Positions 35,646 to 45,189 of a stretch of 64,000 nucleotides of DNA are shown here, in pieces; position 1 is the stretch's first letter; each line of letters begins with the position of its first letter. The notes beneath the pieces are model-generated. The model had not been told where the DNA came from, searched no databases, and saw nothing but the letters and a program-made list of their open reading frames with translations. The stretch lies in contig JAKFVT010000028.1 in NCBI GenBank assembly GCA_021732005.1, positions 30,136-94,135 of the forward strand. Direction: 5' to 3'. This DNA is from Mycobacterium sp. (GTDB lineage: Bacteria > Actinomycetota > Actinomycetes > Mycobacteriales > Mycobacteriaceae). The translations under genes were made by a program, and so were the position numbers.

Positions 35646-36977
35646 ATGAGCTTCTCCAACATCATGGATTCCAACAGCTACTCGGCGGATCACCCGGTCG
35701 ATCCCGCCACCGAATCGTTGATCGCGGCCCGTGACCGCATCCTGGGCCCGGCGTACCGGTTGTTCTACCAACGCCCGGTGCACCTGGTCCGCGGCGAGGG
35801 CACCCGACTCTACGACGCCGACGGCGCATGCTATCTGGACGCCTACAACAACGTCGCCAGTGTCGGCCACTGCCACCCGCATGTGGTGGAGGCGGTCACC
35901 CGCCAGCTGTCCACCCTCAACACCCACACCCGCTATCTGCACGGCGGCATCGTCGACTACAGCCAACGCCTGCTGGACACTCTGCGGTCTGAGGGGCCCG
36001 ACGAGATCGACCAGGTGATGTACGCCTGCACCGGCTCCGAGGTCAACGACCTGGCCCTGCGCGTGGCCGAAATGTACACCGGGGCAAAGGGTGTCATTGT
36101 GACCACCGACGCCTATCACGGCAACACCGCGGCAGTCACCGCGATCTCGCCGTCCATCGGCGGGGCCACCGTGCTCGGTGAGCACGTCCGCACGGTCCCG
36201 CCCCCGGACAGCTACCGGGTGCCTGCGGACGAACTCGCCGACCGGTTCACCGCCGATGTCGTCACCGCCATCGACAAGCTGGTCGCCAGCGGCGCGGGAT
36301 TCTCCGCTCTCATCGTCGACACGATCTTCTCCTCCGACGGCATCTACCCGGACCCCTCGGTGCTCGCACCCGCGGTGGCGGCAGTGCGTCGCGCGGGCGG
36401 CGTGTTCATCGCCGACGAGGTGCAGCCCGGCTTCGGCCGCACCGGCGACGCGATGTGGGGTTTCATGCGCCACGGCGTCGTGCCGGATCTGGTCACGATG
36501 GGCAAGCCGATGGGCAACGGTATGCCGATCGCGGCGATGGCGGCCCGCTCGGAGGTCCTCGACGCCTTCGCCCGCGAGGTTCCGTACTTCAACACCTTCG
36601 GCGGCAATCCTGTGACGGTGGCCGCGGCGGCGGCCGTCCTGGACGTCATCGAGGACGAGAAGCTGATGCGCAACGCCGCCGAGGTCGGTGGGCAACTACG
36701 CACCGAACTGACGCGCCTGGGCGCTGACCATCCACGTATCGGCGACGTCCGCGGCACCGGCCTGTACGTCGGCATCGAGGTGATCGACGAGACCGGCGCA
36801 CCCGATCGGGCCGGCGCCCGGGCATTGGTCAACGCCATGCGCGAGCGCCGGGTGCTGATCTCGGTGTGCGGCCGCGACGGAAACGTGCTGAAGATCCGTC
36901 CGCCGATGGTCTTCTCCAGCACCGATGTGGACTGGTTCTGCACCGAGTTCGCCGGCGCCCTCACTTCGTCGTTCTGA
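35646..36977 (+). CDS. class III PLP enzyme, probable amino-alcohol-phosphate phospho-lyase
   Basis: 443 residues. PLP Lys287 lies in TMGKPMGNGMPIAAM; the aspartate-Glu pair is in IADEVQPGFGRTGD. The segments NNVASVGHCHPHVVEAV, LNTHTRYLHGGIVDY and GKPMGNG match the ETNPPL/PHYKPL subgroup (ethanolamine-phosphate and phosphohydroxylysine phospho-lyases) better than ordinary transaminases. The reaction would be release of phosphate and ammonia to give an aldehyde. The nearby kinase would supply the phosphorylated substrate. A plain omega-aminotransferase is the alternative. Confidence 0.82.
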   Translation: MSFSNIMDSNSYSADHPVDPATESLIAARDRILGPAYRLFYQRPVHLVRGEGTRLYDADGACYLDAYNNVASVGHCHPHVVEAVTRQLSTLNTHTRYLHGGIVDYSQRLLDTLRSEGPDEIDQVMYACTGSEVNDLALRVAEMYTGAKGVIVTTDAYHGNTAAVTAISPSIGGATVLGEHVRTVPPPDSYRVPADELADRFTADVVTAIDKLVASGAGFSALIVDTIFSSDGIYPDPSVLAPAVAAVRRAGGVFIADEVQPGFGRTGDAMWGFMRHGVVPDLVTMGKPMGNGMPIAAMAARSEVLDAFAREVPYFNTFGGNPVTVAAAAAVLDVIEDEKLMRNAAEVGGQLRTELTRLGADHPRIGDVRGTGLYVGIEVIDETGAPDRAGARALVNAMRERRVLISVCGRDGNVLKIRPPMVFSSTDVDWFCTEFAGALTSSF

Positions 36978-37004
36978 CTCCCTTTCGTCGGGCACACTGG
37001 AGCA

Positions 37005-37253
37005 GTGGCTGAAGACAACGAAACCCTTTCCCGCATCCACGACCTGGTCGCCCAAGAGCGCGAACTGCGTGAGCGGGTAGTTCACGGACAGATCGACCCG
37101 TCGGAGGAGCACACCCGGCTACGGGCCATCGAAACCGAACTCGACCAGTGCTGGGACCTGCTTCGCCAGCGTCGCGCCCTGCGCGAGACCGGCGGCGACC
37201 CCAGCGAGGCCAGCGTGCGGCCCGCCGACGAAGTCGAGGGCTACCTCAGCTGA
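37005..37253 (+). CDS. DUF2630 family protein
   Basis: 82 residues, GTG start. A two-helix coiled coil with the family-typical SRIHDLVAQERELRE and LDQCWDLLRQRRALRE segments and an acidic end (RPADEVEGYLS). Small conserved actinobacterial family without known function. Eight bases overlap the convergent MarR gene. Confidence 0.82.
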   Translation: MAEDNETLSRIHDLVAQERELRERVVHGQIDPSEEHTRLRAIETELDQCWDLLRQRRALRETGGDPSEASVRPADEVEGYLS

Positions 37254-37662
37254 TCACCCGGGCCAAGATCGTCCGCAACGCCTGAAGATCCTGTTCGTCG
37301 AGCGACGCCAAGGCCTCCGGCGCCGGGTCGTCGGTGTCGTCGAGGACGGCGATGACGTCGCGGCCCGCGTCGGTGAGGGATACCAGCTTGCAGCGCCGGT
37401 TGTCCGGATGAGGTTGGCGGACCACGAGTCCGCGCGCCTCCAGATCGTTGACCGCGACGGTGGCGGCGGGCGCGTCGATGGTGGCCGCCTCGGCGACCTG
37501 CTTGACCGTCATCGGCTGCGATGCGAGCCGACGCAAGATCCGAATCCTGCTGAACGGCAATCCCGTTCGATCGACAACCGCGCGACGCCAGCGGTCCTTG
37601 TTGTCCAGCACCAGGCTCGACATCGACCGCCACACCTGATCGGCCACCGGATTACCCGACAT
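37246..37662 (-). CDS. MarR-family regulator of the adjacent efflux pump
   Basis: 138 residues from the second ATG. Winged helix: RIRILRRLASQPMTVKQVAEA, a recognition helix with APAATVAVNDLEARGLV, and the wing HPDNRRCKLVSLTDAG. It overlaps the end of the MFS gene by 11 bases and is co-transcribed behind it, so it probably represses its own operon through the 33-base palindrome at the MFS start. Confidence 0.86.
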   Translation of the reverse strand: MSGNPVADQVWRSMSSLVLDNKDRWRRAVVDRTGLPFSRIRILRRLASQPMTVKQVAEAATIDAPAATVAVNDLEARGLVVRQPHPDNRRCKLVSLTDAGRDVIAVLDDTDDPAPEALASLDEQDLQALRTILARVIS

Positions 37663-39103
37663 GTGCCGGCTCACTTCGGGGGCCCTCGATCAGCGGGGCC
37701 AGCCGCTGCGCCGACAGCTTGGCCCGCGCCGAGGTGGACACCAGCGCGAGCACCACGATCACCACGCCGAGGCCCAGGTTCATCCACCACAGCGGCCTGG
37801 CGGCGGCGGTGAAGTCCGCACCCGCGACCGCCAGCGCCGAGCCGGCGACCGAACCGCACAGTGCCACACCAATACTCACGCCGACCTGCCTGCTGGTGGA
37901 GGTCACCGCCGAGGCCGCGCCGGCCCGGTCTCGCGGCATCCCGCTGACCGCGGCATTGGTGATCGGCGCGTTGATCATGCCGAACCCGATGCCGTACACC
38001 GTGAAGATCACCAGCAGCGCCCACACCGGCGTCGTGGCGGTGAGGAAGGTCAGCATCACCGATGCGGCGGTCATCAGCACACCGGACACCAGCAGCGACG
38101 GACGGGCGCCGAAGCGGCCGACCAGCCGGCCCGACAGCGGCGAGAAGAACAGGGCGCCGATCGCGATCGGCAAGTAGATCAGGCCGGTGTGGGCGGCGGA
38201 GTAGCCGCGCTCGCCCTGCAGGTACAGCGACATCATGAACAGGAAGGCCCCCCAGGCGGCGAAGGCGCACACGGCGATGACCGTAGCCGACGAGAACGGC
38301 ACGCTGCGGAAGAACCGCAGATCGATGAAGGGGTCGTGGCGGCGCGATTCGTATCGCAGGAAGGCCAGTAACGCCACTGCCGCGGCGGCGGCGATCGCGA
38401 TGATGCGCGGGTTGGTCCACCCCATCCCCGGCCCTTCGATCAAGACGAAGACGATGCCGAACAAGGCGAGCACGGCCAGCAGCTGACCAACCGGATCGAT
38501 GTCACGCATGGTGGCCGACTTGCTCTCGGGCACGAAGATCGCGGTGAGGACGATGGCGGCCGCGCAGATGGGCAGGTTGATCCAGAACACCGCGCGCCAG
38601 CTGATGGCCTGAATCAGGAAACCGCCGACGATCGGGCCCAGTGCCATCGAGATCCCGACCACCGCGCCCCACAGACCCAGCGCGCGGGCGCGCTCCACCC
38701 GTCCGACGAAGACTTGCGAAATAATGGACAGCGCAACAGGATTCATCATCGAGCCGCCGAGACCCTGGATCAGCCTGGCGCCGATCAGGGTGTCGATGTC
38801 GGGAGCCAGGCTGCACAGCAGCGAGCCCACCGCAAAGGTGGCCAGCCCGATCTGGAAGATCCGGCGGCGCCCGAAGCGGTCGCCGGTGGCGCCGGAAAGC
38901 ATCAGCAGCGACGCCAGCACCAGCGTGTAGATGTCGATGACCCACTGCATCTGCGACGAGGTGGCGTGCAGGTCGGCGCGGATCGCCGGGATCGCGACGT
39001 TGACGATCGTCGAGTCCATCGACACGATCAGCAGGCTCAGGCAGCAGGACGCCAAAATGATCGTCTTGCGCCGAGCGCTCAGCTCGCCAACAGTTGTAAT
39101 CAC
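37652..39103 (-). CDS. MFS drug-efflux transporter (DHA2/EmrB-QacA type)
   Basis: 483 residues with about 14 hydrophobic helices. DHA2 landmarks: [22 protein letters not shown] in helix 1, motif [12 protein letters not shown], and motif [20 protein letters not shown]. The GTG start has no Shine-Dalgarno sequence but a -10-like hexamer 5-10 bases upstream, suggesting a leaderless mRNA. Exports hydrophobic toxicants by H+ antiport. Likely repressed by the downstream MarR protein. Confidence 0.9.
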   Translation of the reverse strand: MITTVGELSARRKTIILASCCLSLLIVSMDSTIVNVAIPAIRADLHATSSQMQWVIDIYTLVLASLLMLSGATGDRFGRRRIFQIGLATFAVGSLLCSLAPDIDTLIGARLIQGLGGSMMNPVALSIISQVFVGRVERARALGLWGAVVGISMALGPIVGGFLIQAISWRAVFWINLPICAAAIVLTAIFVPESKSATMRDIDPVGQLLAVLALFGIVFVLIEGPGMGWTNPRIIAIAAAAAVALLAFLRYESRRHDPFIDLRFFRSVPFSSATVIAVCAFAAWGAFLFMMSLYLQGERGYSAAHTGLIYLPIAIGALFFSPLSGRLVGRFGARPSLLVSGVLMTAASVMLTFLTATTPVWALLVIFTVYGIGFGMINAPITNAAVSGMPRDRAGAASAVTSTSRQVGVSIGVALCGSVAGSALAVAGADFTAAARPLWWMNLGLGVVIVVLALVSTSARAKLSAQRLAPLIEGPRSEPAHVG

Positions 39104-39139
39104 ACAATCATTGTGAAACTACAACCGTTGGCGGGTCAA
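39093..39139 (-). promoter_or_regulatory. leaderless promoter overlaid by a nested MarR-type palindrome
   Basis: On the minus strand: TTGACC (39139-39134), an 18-base spacer, CACAAT (39115-39110), then GTG at 39103. Inner palindrome CACAAT-C-ATTGTG (39103-39115) and outer arms GTTGTA (39093-39098)/TACAAC (39120-39125) share the same centre, 39109. Thirteen of 16 arm positions pair across the 33 bases. A regulator bound here would cover the -10 box and start codon. Confidence 0.65.
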
Positions 39140-39219
39140 GCCGGTGTGGCCCAGCAGACACAAAATCCCCTCACACGCCGTGCGTCAGAGGACTTGTGCG
39201 TCTGCTCGCGCAGGGAAAA

Positions 39220-40518
39220 TCAGTTGCGGGTGTCGATGGTGGCGTAGTCGCGCTCGGTGTAACCGGTGTAGATCTGGCGCGGGCGGCCGATCTTGCTGCT
39301 GCCCTCGTCGTGCATCTCCCGCCAGTGCGCGATCCAGCCCGGCAGCCGGCCCAGGGCGAACAGCACGGTGAACATCCGGGTCGGGAAGCCCATCGCGCGG
39401 TAGATCACGCCGGTGTAGTAGTCGACGTTCGGGTACAGCTTGCGCTCGATGAAGAAGTCGTCGGTCAACGCGATCTCTTCGAGCTGCTTGGCGATGTCGA
39501 GCAGCTCGTCGTCGCCGCCCAGCTTGCCCAGGATCTTGTCGGCCTGCTCCTTGACGATGCGCGCCCGCGGGTCGTAGTTCTTGTAGACGCGGTGCCCGAA
39601 GCCCATCAGCTTCACGCCGTCTTCTTTGTTCTTGACCTTCTTGACGAAGGTCTGCACGTCGTCCTGGCCGACGCGGATCTTCTCCAGCATCTCCAGCACC
39701 GCCTGGTTGGCGCCGCCGTGCAGCGGGCCCCACAGCGCGTTGATGCCGCCGGAGATCGAGGTGAACAGGTTGGCCTGCGACGAGCCGACCAGTCGCACCG
39801 TCGAGGTCGAGCAGTTCTGCTCGTGATCGGCGTGCAGGATCAAAAGCATGTCCAATGCGCGAACAATTTCGGGATCTACCTCATACGGCTCGGCCGGGAA
39901 ACCGAACGTCATCCGCAGGAAGTTCTCCACCAGAGTCAGCGAGTTGTCCGGGTACAGGAACGGCTGGCCCTCGGACTTCTTGTACGCGTACGCCGCGATC
40001 GTCGGCAGCTTGGCCAGCAGCCGGATCGTCGACAGTTCCACCTGCTTCTTGTTCAGCGGATCCAGCGAGTCCTGGTAGTAGGCGCTCAACGCGTTGACCG
40101 CACTTGACAGCACCGGCATCGGGTGTGCATCGCGCGGGAAGCCGTCGAAGAACCGCTTCAGGTCCTCGTGCAGCAGGGTGTGCCGCTGGATCTGGGTGGT
40201 GAACGACTCCAGCTGCTCGGTCGTCGGCAGTTCACCGTAGATCAGCAGGTAGCTCACCTCGATGAAGGTGGACTTCTCAGCGAGCTGCTCGATCGGGTAG
40301 CCGCGATAACGCAGGATGCCGGCGTCACCGTCGATGTAGGTGATCGCACTCTTGGTCGACGCCGTATTCACGAAACCCTGGTCGAACGTCGTGTAGCCGG
40401 TCTTGGCCAGCAACGAGCCCAGCGCGAACCCGTCAGACCCCTCCGTCGCTTTCACGATGTCCAGGTCCAACTCGCCGCCCGGGTACTTCAGGGAGGCGGT
40501 CTCGTCGGTTGCGGCCAC
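39220..40518 (-). CDS. gltA2: citrate synthase GltA2
   Basis: 432 residues, GTG with AGAAGGGG upstream. Catalytic His and Asp segments [14 protein letters not shown] and [14 protein letters not shown], CoA region [12 protein letters not shown], ending [23 protein letters not shown]. It is close to M. tuberculosis GltA2 (Rv0896), the main TCA-cycle citrate synthase. The N-terminal ~50-residue extension is typical of type II hexameric enzymes. A second, citA-type enzyme lies 3.5 kb away. Confidence 0.95.
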   Translation of the reverse strand: MAATDETASLKYPGGELDLDIVKATEGSDGFALGSLLAKTGYTTFDQGFVNTASTKSAITYIDGDAGILRYRGYPIEQLAEKSTFIEVSYLLIYGELPTTEQLESFTTQIQRHTLLHEDLKRFFDGFPRDAHPMPVLSSAVNALSAYYQDSLDPLNKKQVELSTIRLLAKLPTIAAYAYKKSEGQPFLYPDNSLTLVENFLRMTFGFPAEPYEVDPEIVRALDMLLILHADHEQNCSTSTVRLVGSSQANLFTSISGGINALWGPLHGGANQAVLEMLEKIRVGQDDVQTFVKKVKNKEDGVKLMGFGHRVYKNYDPRARIVKEQADKILGKLGGDDELLDIAKQLEEIALTDDFFIERKLYPNVDYYTGVIYRAMGFPTRMFTVLFALGRLPGWIAHWREMHDEGSSKIGRPRQIYTGYTERDYATIDTRN

Positions 40519-40579
40519 ATGAACCCCTTCTGAGCTCGTCGACGCCCGCGAGGCGTCCGTATGTAGGTGAAGGTAGTCG

Positions 40580-41257
40580 CTATTCTGCCGATACGCCCGC
40601 GGGGGTCTGGCCCGGGGTCACCCCCGGCGCCCAGAGCCGGGCGAAAAGCCCGTACACCGACTCGATTCGGCCGCACACCACGTCCGGCTCGATCGGCGGG
40701 CCGTCGGCGGTCCCCAGCCCGTTACAGGCCACTCCCATCACCACCGCCCAGGTGTCGAACAGTAGGCGGATTGCCGGGTGGTCAGGTGCCACACCCATCC
40801 GCTGCGCCGCCACGTCCCGCACCCGATGATGGAAGCCGCCGGTGCGGAACATGAACGGCGCGAGCCCGAGCGCCGGGGCCGAATTCACGATCGTCAGCAA
40901 CAGTCGCATCCGCTCGAACGACGCCGACGAACCGTACTGCTCGGTGCCGAACGTCTCGAGGTGCGCGCGGGCCAGTGCGTCGTAATGGGTGATGTCGAGC
41001 GACTGTCGGGCCAGGGCGGCGGCCACATCGCCGGCGACCTCGTCCAGGACGGCGACGAGCACCGCCTCCTTGTTCGAGAAATAGCGGCTGAAGGTGCGCG
41101 GGGCGACCTCGGCGGCGGCGGCGATCTGCTCGACGGTGGTGTTGTCGTAACCCTGGTCGATACACAGCTGGACTGCCGCGTCGATCAGCGTCGCCCTGGT
41201 TCGCTGCTTCTTGAGTTCACGCAGCCCGGGAACGGGGAGTTTCCCGGCAACGGCCAC
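40580..41257 (-). CDS. TetR-family regulator, paralogue A
   Basis: 225 residues, GTG start. HTH region ELKKQRTRATLIDAAVQLCI, NTTVEQIAAAAEVAPRTFSRYF. The first 60 residues are nearly the same as those of the next gene upstream, while the ligand domains differ. It follows that gene by 39 bases. Ligand and targets are unknown; gltA2 lies 62 bases downstream on the same strand. Confidence 0.85.
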   Translation of the reverse strand: MAVAGKLPVPGLRELKKQRTRATLIDAAVQLCIDQGYDNTTVEQIAAAAEVAPRTFSRYFSNKEAVLVAVLDEVAGDVAAALARQSLDITHYDALARAHLETFGTEQYGSSASFERMRLLLTIVNSAPALGLAPFMFRTGGFHHRVRDVAAQRMGVAPDHPAIRLLFDTWAVVMGVACNGLGTADGPPIEPDVVCGRIESVYGLFARLWAPGVTPGQTPAGVSAE

Positions 41258-41290
41258 GTCGCATCTCCCCCCTCGCCGTCCCGGCGCCCC

Positions 41291-41307
41291 CCGAGGTCAA
41301 ACCTTGG
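41291..41307. promoter_or_regulatory. possible operator CCRAGGT-N3-ACCTYGG
   Basis: Arms CCAAGGT and ACCTCGG on the minus strand around TTG; 6 of 7 positions pair. It lies 34 bases before the start of TetR paralogue A and overlaps the last codons of paralogue B. Could be an accidental repeat. Confidence 0.3.
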
Positions 41308-41959
41308 AGGATAGCGCCGACCCCACCTCCAGCGCGGCGATATCGGCGAATTCGGTGAAGGCAAGGCGCAGCCGGTCGGCCATGATGACCCCACAGTTGT
41401 CGTAGTCACCCGGCCCGATCACCAACTGCCCCCACGCCGCGGCGGTGATCGCACCCCACACCGACACGATCAACGCCACCCGCTGGTCCCTCGGATCGGC
41501 GCCCATGCGCGCGGCCACCGCCACGACCAGTGGCTGCAGCCGTGTCGCGGCCGCCGCCAGGCGCAACGCACTCGACGATGAGATGACGTTGACCATCAAC
41601 ACCAGGCGGTGCGTGGTAAGCGGCGTCACCGCATCGGGGGTGACACCACGCAGCGCCGTGGTGTGGGCGCGGGCCAGCGCCGTCAGCGGCGGGACTTCCG
41701 AGTCGATCGTGGCGAGGGCGGTTACGGCGGCGGCGACGAGGTCGTCGAGCACGGTCATCATCACCGCATCCTTGGTGGGGAAATATCGACTGAACGTTCG
41801 CGGGGACACCTCGGCCGCGGCGGCGATCTGTTCGACGGTGGTGTTGTGGTAACCGCGCTCGATGCAGAGGTTGACGGCCGCATCCACGAGCATGGCGCGC
41901 GTACGTTGCTTCTTCCGTTCGCGCAGTCCCGGAGGTGGCTGCGCGATCACGTCGGCCAC
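41297..41959 (-). CDS. TetR-family regulator, paralogue B
   Basis: 220 residues. HTH region ERKKQRTRAMLVDAAVNLCI, NTTVEQIAAAAEVSPRTFSRYF, a close match to paralogue A, with a different helical ligand domain. It lies 28 bases downstream of an MFS exporter gene on the same strand and could be part of the pdxH-MFS transcript. The pair looks like a tandem duplication. Confidence 0.85.
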   Translation of the reverse strand: MADVIAQPPPGLRERKKQRTRAMLVDAAVNLCIERGYHNTTVEQIAAAAEVSPRTFSRYFPTKDAVMMTVLDDLVAAAVTALATIDSEVPPLTALARAHTTALRGVTPDAVTPLTTHRLVLMVNVISSSSALRLAAAATRLQPLVVAVAARMGADPRDQRVALIVSVWGAITAAAWGQLVIGPGDYDNCGVIMADRLRLAFTEFADIAALEVGSALSSKV

Positions 41960-41987
41960 TTCTCGATCGTAGCCGTAACGCGCCGAT

Positions 41988-43262
41988 CTACGGGTTCGCC
42001 GCCGGCACCCGATAGCGAACGAAAATCGGGACGGCCGCGGCCGCGATCAGCACGCCGACCACCACCAGCGCTCCGCCGCCGGCCGCGGCGATCGTGGTGC
42101 CGACCACCGCGGCGGCCGCTCCGTGAAGGGCATCGGCCAACCGGGGACCGCCCGCCACGACCACGGTGAACACACCCTGCAGCCGGCCGCGCAGGTCGTC
42201 GGAAGCCACCTGCTGCAGGATCGTCGAGCGGAACGCCGCCGACACCATGTCCGCTGCGCCACCAATCGCCAAGAACACCAATGCAATCCACAGCATCGTG
42301 CCGGTATGGCCGTGCGCGAGCCCGCCGGCGACGCCGAAGCCGACCATGGCCGCACCCCACACCACGATCGAGATCACCACGGCCAGGCCCTGACGCTGGA
42401 TGCGGGGAAACCAGCCGGAGAACACCCCGCCTGCCACCGCGCCGACCGACATCGCGGCGGCCAGCAGCGCGATCGTGGTGCCACCCTCGATCGGGGCGCC
42501 GAAACTCTGATGAGCCATCTCCGGGAACAACGCCCTCGGCATGCCCAGGATCATCGCGATCAGGTCGACCACGAACGACATCAGCACGACCTTGTTGCCG
42601 GACAGGAAGCGGAAGCCCTCGACGACCGAGCGCAGGGCCTCGAAGCCCATGCCCCTACCGCCGACGGCCGGCGGGATCGGCGCGAGCCGCAACGCCACCA
42701 GAACCGGCACCACACAGGTGAGCGTGTCGATCAGGTAGAGCGTGGACAGGTCGACCCAGTGCAGCATCACCCCGGCCATCAGCGGGCCGACGATTGCGCC
42801 GAACTGGAACACGGTGAAGTTCAACGAGTTGGCCGCCGGCAATTGCGCGCCGGGCAGCATCCGCGGGATGGCGGCCGCCCGGGTGGGGCTGTCGATGGCG
42901 TAGAACACCTGCTGCACCGCCAGCAGGCACAGCACCACCCACACGTTGTTCAGGCCGAGGGCGGCCTGCAGCCACAGCAGCGCCGAGGACACCGTCAGGC
43001 CGCTGGAGGTGATGATCAGCAACACCCGACGATCCATGGCGTCGGCCCATGCCCCGCCGAGCAGACCGAACACCACCAGCGGCACCAGCGCGAACACTCC
43101 GGACAGCCCGACGTACGCCGAGTTGTGGGTCAGTGCGTACAGCTGGACGGGGACGGCGAAGATGGTGAGGTTGGCCCCGATGACCGTGATGACGCCAGCC
43201 ACCCACAGCCGGCGGAAATCCGGCGTTCTCAGTGGGGTGGTGTCGGCAAAGAGCCGCGCCAC
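41988..43262 (-). CDS. MFS transporter (EntS/enterobactin-exporter-like)
   Basis: 424 residues, 12 hydrophobic helices. N-terminal LRTPDFRRLWVAGVITVIG and the loop GGAWADAMDRRVLL are typical of the MFS_3/EntS group, as is PTRAAAIPRMLPGAQLPAANS. The GTG follows the pdxH stop with no gap. Probable small-molecule exporter; substrate unknown. Confidence 0.85.
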   Translation of the reverse strand: MARLFADTTPLRTPDFRRLWVAGVITVIGANLTIFAVPVQLYALTHNSAYVGLSGVFALVPLVVFGLLGGAWADAMDRRVLLIITSSGLTVSSALLWLQAALGLNNVWVVLCLLAVQQVFYAIDSPTRAAAIPRMLPGAQLPAANSLNFTVFQFGAIVGPLMAGVMLHWVDLSTLYLIDTLTCVVPVLVALRLAPIPPAVGGRGMGFEALRSVVEGFRFLSGNKVVLMSFVVDLIAMILGMPRALFPEMAHQSFGAPIEGGTTIALLAAAMSVGAVAGGVFSGWFPRIQRQGLAVVISIVVWGAAMVGFGVAGGLAHGHTGTMLWIALVFLAIGGAADMVSAAFRSTILQQVASDDLRGRLQGVFTVVVAGGPRLADALHGAAAAVVGTTIAAAGGGALVVVGVLIAAAAVPIFVRYRVPAANP

Positions 43263-43946
43263 CTACGGCTGCAGGCGCTCGATGGAGCCGTTGCTTACGC
43301 GAATCCGGTTGTGCACCCGGTTCTCCCGGCCCTGCCAGAACTCGACCACCTCGGGGGCGATCCGGTAGCCACCCCAGTGCGGCGGCACCGGCACCTGCTC
43401 GTCGGCGGCGAAGCGCTCGGTGACCTCGGCGAGCTGAGCGAGCAGCTCGGCGCGCGAGCCGATCGGGCGCGACTGCGCCGACGCCCACGCCCCCAGCTGG
43501 GATCCGCGCGGGCGTTTGGACCAGTACTCTTCGGTCTCCTGCGCGCTGACCTTGGTCACCGCGCCGCGGATGTGCACCTGTCGCCCCAGCGCGTACCAGG
43601 GGAACGTCACGGCCGCATACGGAGTCGCCGCGAGCTCATCGCCCTTGGCCGAGTCGTAGTTGGTGTAGAAGGTGATCCCGGTCTCGTCCACGCTCTTGCA
43701 CAACACCGTGCGGCTGACGGGTCTTCCCGCGTCGACAGTGGCCAGCACCATGGCGTTGGGCTCGGCGATCCCGGCCGCCTCGGCGTCGGCTATCCACCTG
43801 TGCAGCAGGGCAAGCCAGCCGTCGACGAGCCAGTCGACATCGAGGTCGCTGCTACCGTCCTTCTCGACCGAGCCGTACTCAACGCGCATCGCCGCGAGGC
43901 GATCGTCCCTGGGCGTCTCCACGGCCCAACGGTACGCCGCAAACAT
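43263..43946 (-). CDS. pdxH: pyridoxamine 5'-phosphate oxidase
   Basis: About 227 residues from ATG at 43946 (GTG at 43922 is possible). FMN/PLP-binding landmarks: [61 protein letters not shown], and the C-terminal [13 protein letters not shown]. It oxidises PNP/PMP to PLP, needed by the PLP enzymes in this window. Adjacent and divergent to citA; the MFS gene follows directly. Confidence 0.92.
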   Translation of the reverse strand: MFAAYRWAVETPRDDRLAAMRVEYGSVEKDGSSDLDVDWLVDGWLALLHRWIADAEAAGIAEPNAMVLATVDAGRPVSRTVLCKSVDETGITFYTNYDSAKGDELAATPYAAVTFPWYALGRQVHIRGAVTKVSAQETEEYWSKRPRGSQLGAWASAQSRPIGSRAELLAQLAEVTERFAADEQVPVPPHWGGYRIAPEVVEFWQGRENRVHNRIRVSNGSIERLQP

Positions 43947-44005
43947 TCGGCTGCCGGTTACCGACCGGCAGCGACGACCCGATCGCCGAGTGGGAGAATC
44001 CACCC

Positions 44006-45130
44006 ATGACGGTGGTACCCGACGACTTCGTGCCAGGCCTCGAAGGGGTGGTGGCCTTCACCACCGAGATCGCCGAACCTGATCGGGACGGCGGCGCACT
44101 GCGCTATCGCGGTGTGGACATCGAGGACCTGGTCGGCAATCGCGTGACGTTCGGCGACGTGTGGGCGTTGCTCGTCGACGGCAAGTTCGGCAACGGCCTG
44201 CGCCCCGCCGAGCCGTTCCCGCTACCCATCCACACCGGCGACGTCCGGGTCGACGTTCAGGCCGGCCTGGCGATGCTGGCACCGATCTGGGGCTATGCAC
44301 CGCTGCTGGACATCGATGGCGAAACGGCCCGCGATCACCTCGCGAGGGCGTCGGTGATGGCGCTGTCCTACGTCGCCCAGTCCGCCCGCGGTATCTACCG
44401 GCCTGCGGTGCCTCAGCGCGTGATCGACGAATGCACCACTGTCACAGAACGTTTCATGACCCGCTGGCAGGGCGAGCCGGATCCGCGGCACGTGGAGGCC
44501 ATCGACGCCTACTGGGTGTCGGCGGCCGAACACGGGATGAACGCCTCCACGTTCACCGCGCGCGTGATCGCCTCGACCGGAGCGGATGTCGCGGCGGCGA
44601 TGTCGGGAGCGATCGGCGCGATGAGCGGCCCGTTGCACGGCGGCGCTCCCGCCCGCGTGCTGCCGATGATCGAGGCCGTCGAACACACCGGGGACGCCCG
44701 CGCGGTGGTCAAAGGCGTCCTGGACCGCAACGAGAAGCTGATGGGCTTCGGCCACCGGGTCTACCGGGCCGAGGACCCGCGAGCACGGGTGCTGCGGGCG
44801 ACCGCCAAGCGGCTGCAGGCACCCAGGTACGAGGTGGCCGTCGCACTCGAGCAGGCGGCGCTGGCCGAGTTGCGCGAGCGGCGTCCGGACCGGGCGATCG
44901 AGACCAACGTGGAGTTCTGGGCCGCGGTGATCCTGGACTTCGCCCAGGTGCCCGCCAAGATGATGCCCGCGATGTTCACCTGCGGTCGCACCGCCGGGTG
45001 GTGCGCCCACATCCTGGAGCAGAAGCAGCTGGGCAAGCTGGTCCGTCCCTCGGCGATCTACGTCGGTCCGGCACCCCGGCCGCCGGACGCGGTGCAGGGC
45101 TGGGACGAGATCGCGCACTCCCCCGTCTAG
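44006..45130 (+). CDS. citA: citrate synthase 2 (CitA)
   Basis: 374 residues, ATG. Catalytic segments [14 protein letters not shown] and [14 protein letters not shown], CoA end [12 protein letters not shown]. It lacks the N-terminal extension of GltA2 and corresponds to M. tuberculosis Rv0889c. Either a second citrate synthase or a 2-methylcitrate-type enzyme; I favour citA by synteny. Confidence 0.92.
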   Translation: MTVVPDDFVPGLEGVVAFTTEIAEPDRDGGALRYRGVDIEDLVGNRVTFGDVWALLVDGKFGNGLRPAEPFPLPIHTGDVRVDVQAGLAMLAPIWGYAPLLDIDGETARDHLARASVMALSYVAQSARGIYRPAVPQRVIDECTTVTERFMTRWQGEPDPRHVEAIDAYWVSAAEHGMNASTFTARVIASTGADVAAAMSGAIGAMSGPLHGGAPARVLPMIEAVEHTGDARAVVKGVLDRNEKLMGFGHRVYRAEDPRARVLRATAKRLQAPRYEVAVALEQAALAELRERRPDRAIETNVEFWAAVILDFAQVPAKMMPAMFTCGRTAGWCAHILEQKQLGKLVRPSAIYVGPAPRPPDAVQGWDEIAHSPV

Positions 45131-45189
45131 CGACCGATGCCGCCGAGGAACGAGGCGGAGGAGGAGCTGGACCATCCAGCCCCGTCTGG

